NCBI GenBank assembly: GCA_002709005.1
Contig: PAPH01000002.1
Coordinates: 66,302 to 130,301, forward strand
Reading direction: 5' to 3'
Length of the DNA stretch: 64,000 bases
DNA from: Hyphomicrobiales bacterium
GTDB taxonomy: Bacteria; Pseudomonadota; Alphaproteobacteria; Rhizobiales; Rhizobiaceae
Below the pieces are notes generated by a model. The model ran no database searches. It had not been told where the DNA came from and worked only from the letters and a program-made list of their open reading frames with translations. The position numbers and the translations under genes are program-made. Position 1 is the first letter of the stretch. Each line of letters starts with the position of its first letter. Of this stretch, positions 57,810 through 64,000 are shown piece by piece.

Positions 57810-58193
57810 ATGACTAAAACCATCATCGCGCCCGCCGCCGTCACGGTTCCCAACGTGCCGCTCTCGCCCGGGGTCGGCTTCGGCGATCTGGTCTTCGTTT
57901 CCGGCCAGTTGCCGATCGTTCAGGGCACCGGCGAACTGGCCGAAGGGATCGAGGCGCAGACCAGAGCCTGTCTCGACAACCTCAAGACCGTGCTCGAGGC
58001 TGGCGGCGCCTCTCTCGACAGTGTGCTCAAGACCACCGTCTTCCTGAAAGACATGAACGATTTCGGCGCGATGAACGAGATCTACGCGAAAGCCTTCCCG
58101 GACAATCCGCCCGCCCGTTCGGCGTTTCAGGTGGCCCGCCTGCCGAAGGACGCCATGGTCGAGATCGAAGCCGTCGCGGCGCGCGTCAAGTAA
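57810..58193 (+). CDS. ridA: RidA-family enamine/imine deaminase
   Basis: 127 residues, the usual length. The active-site arginine is Arg103 in NPPARSAFQVARLP, and Glu120 in MVEIEAVAARVK completes the catalytic pair. FVSGQLPIV, the early signature, is also present. RidA hydrolyses reactive imines or enamines to keto compounds and ammonia, as formed by PLP dehydratases or FAD amine oxidases. Its place between TRAP genes and a redox pair, with an FAD oxidase further on, suggests an imine intermediate in this pathway. The start at 57810 has GAGGAAA upstream. Confidence 0.93.
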   Translation: MTKTIIAPAAVTVPNVPLSPGVGFGDLVFVSGQLPIVQGTGELAEGIEAQTRACLDNLKTVLEAGGASLDSVLKTTVFLKDMNDFGAMNEIYAKAFPDNPPARSAFQVARLPKDAMVEIEAVAARVK

Positions 58194-58203
58194 GAGGCGG
58201 GAG

Positions 58204-58767
58204 ATGACTGACAAACCGGAAATGACCGAAGCCTTCTCCCATCCCGCCGCCAAGGCCGCCATCGGAACCGAAGGCGGGGTAACGGGCTGGAAGGGCGAAC
58301 TCCTCCACATCCATATCGCGCCGAAGGCGAGTTTCGAGATGGAGGAACTCGAGGAAGCGACCTGCGTTGCCGGCCGCGGCATCGAGGGCGACCGCTATTT
58401 TCTCGGCACCGGCACGTATTCGGCGCGCCCCGACGTGCGCGAGATCACTTTGATCGAGCTGGAAGCGCTCGACGCGCTCGCCCGCAACGATCCGCCGCTC
58501 CAGGACGGCCCGATCGAGCTTTTGCCGATCGACCACCGGCGCAACCTCACCGTCCGCGGCGTGCCGCTCAACCATCTCGTCGGCCGGCGCTTCCGCGTCG
58601 GCGAGGTGATCCTGCGCGGCGGTCGGTTGAATTTTCCGTGCAAATATCTTGAGACACTTCTCGACAGCCCCGTCTACCTGCCGCTCTACAACCGCTCGGG
58701 GCTCAATTGCGGAATCGAGAAAGGCGGCGTCATCCGGCCCGGCGACGAGATCGAGATGCTTGACTGA
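58204..58767 (+). CDS. MOSC-domain protein
   Basis: 187 residues, a stand-alone MOSC domain. It shows GRGIEGDRYF (about 58-66), ITLIELEALD, DHRRNLTVRGVPLNHLVGRRF (110-130), LNFPCKYLE with the conserved Cys146, and SGLNCGIEKGGVI. MOSC domains hold the molybdenum cofactor or its sulfur in MOCO sulfurases, mARC, YcbX and YiiM; the last two reduce N-hydroxylated compounds. It overlaps the reductase gene by one base (TGATG), implying a joint role. I infer a two-component reductase for an N-oxygenated substrate; a sulfur-carrier role is the alternative. Confidence 0.87.
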   Translation: MTDKPEMTEAFSHPAAKAAIGTEGGVTGWKGELLHIHIAPKASFEMEELEEATCVAGRGIEGDRYFLGTGTYSARPDVREITLIELEALDALARNDPPLQDGPIELLPIDHRRNLTVRGVPLNHLVGRRFRVGEVILRGGRLNFPCKYLETLLDSPVYLPLYNRSGLNCGIEKGGVIRPGDEIEMLD

Positions 58768-59714
58768 TGAGCGCCCGTCTCGTCATGAAACTGCGCGTCG
58801 CGGAGGTGACCAAGCTGACGCCGGAGATCACCGGTTTCCGCTTCGTCCACCCCCGGCGTCCGCGCCTTCCCGAGTGGACCGCCGGGGCCCATGTGGATGT
58901 CCACCTGCCCGACGGCGCAGTGCGGCAATATTCACTTTGCGGAGACCCGGGGGACCGCTCCTCCTACCGGATTGCCGTCAAGCGCGAGGACGGCGGGCGC
59001 GGCGGGTCCGCCTGGCTGCACGCGCATGCGGCGGCGGATATGGAGATCCCGGTCTCCGCCCCGCGCAATCACTTCCATATCGAAACCCGAGAGGGCCGGC
59101 ATGTACTGATTGCCGGCGGGATCGGGGTGACCCCCCTCCTCGCCCTGGCCCGGGTATTCGCGCGTGAAAACCGCGACTTCGCCTTCCACTACTGCATCCG
59201 CCATCCCCACAAGGCGGCTTTCGTCGACGAACTGCGCGAGCTGTGCGGCGACCGGCTGACGCTCTGGGTCTCCGATGAAGGCGCCATGCTCGATCCGTTG
59301 GCGCTCATGGACGCCGAGCGCGGCGCCCAACTGGTCGTCTGCGGACCCGCGCCCCTCACCGATGCGATCGAAGCAGCCGCGGATCAAGTCGGCTGGCCGC
59401 TCGAGGCGTATCACACGGAACGCTTCACCGCTCTCTCCGATGCCGGATTCGAGCCGGAATCATTCCAGGCGGTCATCGCCTCGACAGGAACGGAACTGGA
59501 CGTTCCGGCTGACCGTTCGCTTCTTTCCGTGCTCGCAGAAAACGGGATCGAACTCGATTCCTCCTGTGAGATCGGCGTCTGCGGATCCTGCGAATGCGGC
59601 TATCTCAAGGGCGATGTCATCCATCGCGACGTGGTGCTTGGACCGAAAGCCCAGCGAACCCGTCTCATGCCGTGCGTCTCGCGCGCGGCTGGCAAGGTGG
59701 TGCTTGATCTATAG
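58767..59714 (+). CDS. Flavin/[2Fe-2S] oxidoreductase, phthalate dioxygenase reductase-like
   Basis: 315 residues. The flavin-binding domain has RQYSLCGDP (about 52-60). The NAD(P)H-binding domain has LIAGGIGVTPLLALARV (about 112) and VVCGPAPLTDAI. The C-terminal plant-type ferredoxin domain has Cys267, Cys272, Cys275 and Cys303 (CEIGVCGSCECG and LMPC). This order (flavin-NAD-ferredoxin) is that of phthalate dioxygenase and vanillate demethylase reductases. No oxygenase component is visible; its coupled neighbour is the MOSC protein. It would pass electrons from NADH to that or to a partner beyond the window. Convergent with the cupin gene five bases away. Confidence 0.9.
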   Translation: MSARLVMKLRVAEVTKLTPEITGFRFVHPRRPRLPEWTAGAHVDVHLPDGAVRQYSLCGDPGDRSSYRIAVKREDGGRGGSAWLHAHAAADMEIPVSAPRNHFHIETREGRHVLIAGGIGVTPLLALARVFARENRDFAFHYCIRHPHKAAFVDELRELCGDRLTLWVSDEGAMLDPLALMDAERGAQLVVCGPAPLTDAIEAAADQVGWPLEAYHTERFTALSDAGFEPESFQAVIASTGTELDVPADRSLLSVLAENGIELDSSCEIGVCGSCECGYLKGDVIHRDVVLGPKAQRTRLMPCVSRAAGKVVLDL

Positions 59715-59719
59715 GGGGC

Positions 59720-60097
59720 TCAGCTTTTCGCGGGCCCGAGAATGAAGAACACCTTCCTAACCGGAGTGAGGTTTTCCCATGTTCCGTCGAAGCCGGCCGC
59801 GACCACGAAACTGTCGCCGGGCCCGAAGGTCTGAGCGGTACCCTCCTTGTCGGTAAGCCGGACCTGACCTTCAAGTATGTGGCACATTTCATCGTAATCA
59901 CAGTTGCAGTGCTCGCGATGCGGGCCGGCTTCCCAGATGCCGCTGATCGCCCTGCCGCTCGCGTCCGTGAAGCAGCGCCAGCTCTTGGCGTCATAGGGCG
60001 CATCCACGATCGCCGGATCGTCGACCCGGGCTTCGCGCGGTGGGCTATCGGTCCTGAAAGCGATGACATGCGCCGGGGCGGTCTGGACTTGGGTCAT
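59720..60097 (-). CDS. Small cupin-domain protein (Cupin_3/DUF861)
   Basis: 125 residues. A single cupin with CNCDYDEMCHILEGQVRLTD (about 63-82) and FGPGDSFVVAAGFDGTWEN, the DUF861 form in which EMCHILEG and the late Trp are typical. One or two metal ligands of classic cupins are replaced (Cys and Tyr/Asp positions in the first motif). Relatives include (S)-ureidoglycine aminohydrolase and proteins found with FAD oxidases and aldehyde dehydrogenases. It is the last gene of the leftward unit ALDH-ALDH-FAD oxidase-cupin. Function uncertain. Confidence 0.85.
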   Translation of the reverse strand: MTQVQTAPAHVIAFRTDSPPREARVDDPAIVDAPYDAKSWRCFTDASGRAISGIWEAGPHREHCNCDYDEMCHILEGQVRLTDKEGTAQTFGPGDSFVVAAGFDGTWENLTPVRKVFFILGPAKS

Positions 60098-60108
60098 GAT
60101 AGGTCCCT

Positions 60109-61491
60109 TCAGGAGGCAAAACCGATGCCCAGGGCATCGAGCATGCGCAGGAATGCGGGGCGTCTGCCGGTGCGGTCTTCGATTTCGAGCCCTTTCTGCG
60201 CCAACCGGACCGCGAGGCTGCGGACCGGTTCGGGCGGAAACGGCACGGGAGCACGGCGCAGCATTTTAAGCCGCGTCCGTTCGGTGTCCCGACCGTCAAG
60301 CAGGTCGAGCATGGCAAGGGCTGCGAAGCGGCTGGCCGAGACCCCCTGCCCGGTAAATCCCATCGCGTAGGCCACCTGCCCGCCATAAGCCCGCCCGGCG
60401 AAGAAGGTGGTGCGCGCCGAGGTATCGATGATCCCGCCCCAGGCGTGCGAGAAATTGACATCGGCGAGCGTCGGGAAAGCCGCCTTGAACTGCTCCGCCA
60501 GACGCTCGAAGGTTTCGGCGCGTTGAAGGTTCGCGGCATCCCGGCTGCTGCCATAGTGATAGATCGCATCATAGCCGGCCCAGAGCATCCGCCCGTCCGG
60601 CGTCTTGCGGAAATAGTGGAACTGGTTGCCGCAGTCGGCGATGCCGTAGGAACCGGTCCAGCCGATGCTCGCCCATTGCGCGTCGGTCAACGGTTGGGTG
60701 ACGAGCGAATAGTCGTAGATCGGGATGAAGGCCATCGACAGGCGCTTCAAAAGCGGCACAGCAGCATTGGTGGCAAGCACCACCTTCCCCGCCCGCACGC
60801 GCGCTTCACTGGTCTCGAGCGCGATCTCGCTTCCGTCACGAGAAAGACCTGTCACCTTGCTGTTCTCGAAGATGGCGATCCCGAGTTCAATGCAGACGCG
60901 GCGCAGTTCGCTTACCGTGCGCGCCGGATGGATGAGCGCGTAATTGGGCTCAAAGAGACCGGCGGAATAGGCCGGGCTGTCGAGCTTCTCTTTCAGCGCG
61001 GCACCGGACAGAAGCGTGCAGTCGATGCCGAAGCGCGCATAGTTCCGCGCCATTGCCTTCAGCCCTTCCGCCTGCCACGGGGTGGACGCAACATTCAGCT
61101 TGCCGCAGAGTTCGAAGCCGGCATCCATTTCGTAGTGTTCGAGATCGCGCTGATATTCCACCAGGTTCTCGCGGCCCAGCCGGATAAGCGTCCCGGCCTC
61201 GCGCGGATGGCGGTCGAGCGCGTTGCCGACCCCATGGGAGATCGAAGGAGCGCAGAAGCCCCCCGTCCGCCCACTGGCCGCCTGACCGCAAGTGCCGCCT
61301 TCGAGCACGACGATACGCGCTCCGGGCGACCGCTCGCGGGCCTTGAGCGCCGACCACAGCCCCGTGAAACCGCCGCCGACGATCGCCAGATCGCAAGTGA
61401 CATCTGCGCTCATTGTCGGGCACGCCGGCATGGACGAAACATCGCCGGTCCAGAACGGTTCGGCGCTGGCATGGGTGAGCGACGGCGTCAT
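60109..61491 (-). CDS. DAO-type FAD-dependent amine/amino-acid oxidase
   Basis: 460 residues. The dinucleotide-binding start is CDLAIVGGGFTGLWSALKA (about 33-51), then GGTCGQAASGRTGGFCAPS. The FAD C-terminal segment is AYAMGFTGQGVSASRFAAL. It resembles gamma-glutamylputrescine oxidase (PuuB/OrdL) proteins. Such enzymes oxidise a secondary or primary amine to an imine that hydrolyses to an aldehyde. The stop lies 11 bases before the cupin start and the start overlaps the aldehyde dehydrogenase stop by four bases. Its aldehyde product would be the substrate of that neighbour. Confidence 0.9.
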   Translation of the reverse strand: MTPSLTHASAEPFWTGDVSSMPACPTMSADVTCDLAIVGGGFTGLWSALKARERSPGARIVVLEGGTCGQAASGRTGGFCAPSISHGVGNALDRHPREAGTLIRLGRENLVEYQRDLEHYEMDAGFELCGKLNVASTPWQAEGLKAMARNYARFGIDCTLLSGAALKEKLDSPAYSAGLFEPNYALIHPARTVSELRRVCIELGIAIFENSKVTGLSRDGSEIALETSEARVRAGKVVLATNAAVPLLKRLSMAFIPIYDYSLVTQPLTDAQWASIGWTGSYGIADCGNQFHYFRKTPDGRMLWAGYDAIYHYGSSRDAANLQRAETFERLAEQFKAAFPTLADVNFSHAWGGIIDTSARTTFFAGRAYGGQVAYAMGFTGQGVSASRFAALAMLDLLDGRDTERTRLKMLRRAPVPFPPEPVRSLAVRLAQKGLEIEDRTGRRPAFLRMLDALGIGFAS

Positions 61492-62969
61492 TGTCCGAGA
61501 TACCAGCCCCAGTTCCGGGTATTGTCGTAGCGGGTGATCTGCTTGATCTCGCGGAATCCCATGAAACCGGACTTGCCGAGTTCGCGGCCGATGCCGGAGG
61601 ACTTGTAGCCGCCCCAGGGAACCTGGGTGAAGGTCGGCTGCGAGCAGTTTATCCAGATGATGCCCGCGCGCAGCTTGCCCGCAACCCGCTCGCAGCGTTC
61701 GAGATCGTCGGACATCACCGCACCTGCAAGACCATATGGGCTGTCATTGGCAAGCGTCAGCGCTTCCTCCTCTGTGTCGAATGGATTGACGCAAACGACC
61801 GGACCGAAGATTTCCTCGCGCCAGATGGCAGCATCGGTTGGCACCTCGGCAAATATGGTGGGAGCCACGTAATAACCCGTCGCCATGCCCTCCGGCCGTC
61901 CGCCGCCGGTCAAGAGCTTCGCATCGGTTTTCTTGCCCGCCTCGATGGCAGCGAGAACCTTGTCATATTGCGTCTTCGAGACGAGCGGACCAAGCTTGAT
62001 GCCGTCGACGTCGCCGGGACCGATGGTGATGGCTTCGGTGGCCTCGACCAGCCGTTCCATCAGCTTGGGATAGAGACCACGCTGGACGAGCACCCGCGAG
62101 GTGGCCGAACAGACCTCGCCCTTGTTCCAGAAGATGCCGAAGAGGATCCACTCGACGGCTTTTTTGATGTCGCAGTCCTCGAAGATGATGAAGGGCGACT
62201 TGCCGCCGAGTTCGAGCGAGACCGTACGGATGCCGGCGGCGGCGGCCGTCATCACCTTGCGGCCGGTCGGCACCGAGCCGGTGAAAGCCAGCTTGTCGAC
62301 GAGCGGATGTTCGGAAAGCGGCGCGCCAGCTTCCGCGCCTGTGCCGGTAATCAGATTGAACACACCCGCCGGAAGTCCGGCCGCATCGATGATCTCGGCG
62401 AGGATCGTGCAGCTCATGGAGCAGTATTCGGAGGGCTTGAGAACGATGGTGCAGCCGGCGGCAAGCGCCGGCGCAACCTTCCAGACCGCCATCAGCAGCG
62501 GAAAATTCCACGGGGTGATCGCTCCGACGACGCCCATGGGTTCCGTGCTGACCGTACTGGTGAACGCGTCATCGCCGAGATCGACGGTCTCGGCACCTTC
62601 CGCCTCATGGGCTTCGGCCATGTCGGCATAGTAATCGAACACGAAGGCCGCATCGCCGATGTCCCATTCGGATTCGGGCATCGGCTTGCCGTTATCGCGG
62701 GTTTCGACGGCCGCGATCTCCTTCAGGCGCTCGGTAATACCCTTGGCGATCCGGCGCAATGCCGCCGCGCGCTCGGTAGCCGGTATCTGTGGCCAGGGGC
62801 CTTCGTCGAAAGCCTTCCGCGCGGCCTTGACCGCAAGATCGACGTCTGCCGGCATTCCCGCAGCAATTTTCGCGAAAGCCTGTTCGGTCGCGGGGTCGAT
62901 CGCCTCGAACGTCCCGCCCGCCCGGGGCGCGACGAACGCGCCGTCGATATAAAGCCGTGTCGTCTGCAT
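61488..62969 (-). CDS. Aldehyde dehydrogenase, aminoaldehyde/betaine-aldehyde type
   Basis: 493 residues, full length. Catalytic glutamate in SLELGGKSPFIIFEDCD (about 255) and catalytic cysteine in NKGEVCSATSRVLV (about 291). WNFPLLMAVWKVAPALAAGCT forms the NAD site. The KGEVCSATSR wording is typical of ALDH9/ALDH10-like aminoaldehyde and betaine aldehyde dehydrogenases. Paired with an amine oxidase gene, it probably oxidises an omega-aminoaldehyde to the amino acid. 15 bases separate it from the second dehydrogenase gene upstream. Confidence 0.93.
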   Translation of the reverse strand: MQTTRLYIDGAFVAPRAGGTFEAIDPATEQAFAKIAAGMPADVDLAVKAARKAFDEGPWPQIPATERAAALRRIAKGITERLKEIAAVETRDNGKPMPESEWDIGDAAFVFDYYADMAEAHEAEGAETVDLGDDAFTSTVSTEPMGVVGAITPWNFPLLMAVWKVAPALAAGCTIVLKPSEYCSMSCTILAEIIDAAGLPAGVFNLITGTGAEAGAPLSEHPLVDKLAFTGSVPTGRKVMTAAAAGIRTVSLELGGKSPFIIFEDCDIKKAVEWILFGIFWNKGEVCSATSRVLVQRGLYPKLMERLVEATEAITIGPGDVDGIKLGPLVSKTQYDKVLAAIEAGKKTDAKLLTGGGRPEGMATGYYVAPTIFAEVPTDAAIWREEIFGPVVCVNPFDTEEEALTLANDSPYGLAGAVMSDDLERCERVAGKLRAGIIWINCSQPTFTQVPWGGYKSSGIGRELGKSGFMGFREIKQITRYDNTRNWGWYLGQ

Positions 62970-62984
62970 CGGAATTCTCCTGTC

Positions 62985-64000
62985 TCAGCCGATCTGGCGT
63001 CCGCCCGCATCGAGGAACCAGTCGTCCGGATACGGGTACCACCACTCGTGACGGATGGGCTTGTGGTCCAGAATGACCATTTTTGAGCGCCGGAAGGTAT
63101 CGAGCCCCATGCGTCCGAGCTCGCGGCCAATGCCGGAATTCTTCCAGCCGCCAAAGGGCAGCGCGTCGTTGTCGATCATCGGATTGTTGATCCACACCAT
63201 ACCCGCCTCGAGCCGGGCATGGGCCTCGTGCGCTTCTTCAAGCGAGGTGGTGAAAACGCTGGCGCCGAGGCCGAATTCGGACGCGTTGGCGCCTTCGATC
63301 GCGGCATCGAAATCCGGCACGCGGACAATTGCCGCAACCGGGCCGAAACACTCCTCGTGCAGGATATCCATGCCGGGCTTGCAGCCGGTCAGGATGGTCG
63401 GCTCGTAGAACCAGCCCGTCTGCTGCGCGTCGGGGATCTTCCCGCCGCAGACCACGGTCGCTCCCTTCGCGACGGCATCCTCAACGAGGCGGATCACCTT
63501 GTCGCGCGCGGCCTTGCTCACCAGCGGGCCGATCTCGGACTTGTCGAGACCGTTGCCGATCCGCAGGCGCAGGGTTTCCGCCTTGAAGGCTTCAACGAAT
63601 TCATCGTGCACGCTGTCGACCACATACATCCGCTCGGTCGAGGTACAGACCTGACCCGACATGTGGAAGGCGCCGGTCACCGCACCGGCCGCGGCAACGG
63701 CTATCGGCGCATTCGCGGTGATGATCATCGGGTCGGAGCCGCCAGCCTCGATGACGGCGGGCTTCATCTTCGCGGCCGCGGCTGCGGCCACCGCCTTGCC
63801 GGCCGCGACCGAACCGGTGAAAGCCACAGCATGGGTCTTCGAACTGTCGACCAATGCCTTGCCGACATCGGAGCCACCCGGCAGGCAGGCGACGAGGTTT
63901 TCCGGCAGGTCTGCGAACACCTTCATGAAATCGAGCGTCGAGAGCGTGGTCAGTTCAGCCGGCTTGATCACGCAGCCGTTTCCGGCGGCAAGCGAAGCGG
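62985..64000 (-). CDS. Second aldehyde dehydrogenase (5' end cut by window edge)
   Basis: The frame is open to the right edge (reading ASLAAGNGCVIKPAE at the start of the visible part), so some 140 N-terminal residues are missing. Visible are FTGSVAAGKAV, the catalytic glutamate in AVIEAGGSDPMI, the catalytic cysteine in HMSGQVCTSTERMYV, and EECFGPVAAIVRV. The EAGGSDP wording is that of succinate-semialdehyde-like and related dehydrogenases. With its neighbour it suggests two successive aldehyde oxidations, as in polyamine breakdown through an aminoaldehyde and a semialdehyde. An in-frame GTG at 63969-63971 is not the true start. Confidence 0.92.
   Translation of the reverse strand, partial: ASLAAGNGCVIKPAELTTLSTLDFMKVFADLPENLVACLPGGSDVGKALVDSSKTHAVAFTGSVAAGKAVAAAAAAKMKPAVIEAGGSDPMIITANAPIAVAAAGAVTGAFHMSGQVCTSTERMYVVDSVHDEFVEAFKAETLRLRIGNGLDKSEIGPLVSKAARDKVIRLVEDAVAKGATVVCGGKIPDAQQTGWFYEPTILTGCKPGMDILHEECFGPVAAIVRVPDFDAAIEGANASEFGLGASVFTTSLEEAHEAHARLEAGMVWINNPMIDNDALPFGGWKNSGIGRELGRMGLDTFRRSKMVILDHKPIRHEWWYPYPDDWFLDAGGRQIG

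Overview
The window is GC-rich, densely coded DNA with many 1-4 base gene overlaps. The gene content fits an alphaproteobacterium of the Rhizobiales (Hyphomicrobiales) type: a SitABCD manganese importer divergent from a Fur/Mur-type regulator, a CueR-controlled copper ATPase, cobalamin-dependent MetH, a Fhu-type siderophore cluster, and four complete TRAP transporters for organic acids. Four TRAP systems in 64 kb suggest a carboxylate-scavenging heterotroph, perhaps marine or plant-associated. I cannot place the genus. I see no rRNA, tRNA, CRISPR array, insertion sequence or phage gene.

Positions 1-11149 hold a catabolic regulon read leftward. It runs from a MocR-type regulator through a TRAP transporter (dctQ, dctM, dctP) and a terminator to a second operon. 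That operon encodes degradative HMG-CoA reductase (mvaA), HMG-CoA lyase (mvaB), a CaiB-type CoA-transferase, an enoyl-CoA hydratase, a ribose-type ABC permease and its binding protein, which runs off the left edge. This looks like mevalonate/3-hydroxy-3-methylglutarate catabolism to acetyl-CoA and acetoacetate. A GGTACA(G/C) motif recurs upstream of the regulator, the TRAP genes and mvaA, so one regulator may control all three.

Positions 11342-20880 are an iron island: AraC-type regulator, TonB-dependent siderophore receptor, FhuC, FhuD, a double-length FhuB, an ABC exporter and an FhuF-type siderophore-iron reductase. The exporter frame overlaps fhuF by 280 bases. Positions 21038-25046 are a copper locus (cueR, a small coupled ORF, copA, and a divergent DUF305 membrane protein). 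Positions 25051-29122 carry sitDCBA and the divergent Fur/Mur gene, with a 35-base palindrome between them. metH (29147-32950) has a perfect 20-base palindrome in its promoter region. Then come a predicted lipoprotein aminopeptidase, an unusual membrane J-domain protein, and a class III aminotransferase divergent from an XRE-cupin regulator.

Positions 38179-48039 form a hexuronate locus. One arm (leftward) encodes a GntR regulator, an AGE-family epimerase, TRAP dctPQM and uronate isomerase. The divergent arm encodes mannonate dehydratase, fructuronate reductase and 2-keto-3-deoxygluconate kinase. Together they convert hexuronate to KDPG. Positions 48047-53876 contain a second sugar-acid-like locus with two Gfo/Idh/MocA dehydrogenases, a fused TRAP DctQM, a Tat-exported DctP and a paralogous GntR regulator. 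Both GntR genes sit beside GTATGG/CCATAC repeats.

Positions 53928-64000 look like an amine or amino-acid catabolic cassette. It comprises an XRE-cupin regulator, TRAP dctPQM, RidA, a MOSC protein, a flavin/[2Fe-2S] reductase, a small cupin, a DAO-type FAD oxidase, an aminoaldehyde-type dehydrogenase and a second aldehyde dehydrogenase cut by the right edge. The MOSC protein beside a phthalate-dioxygenase-reductase-like protein, with no oxygenase in view, is the least expected pairing in the window.
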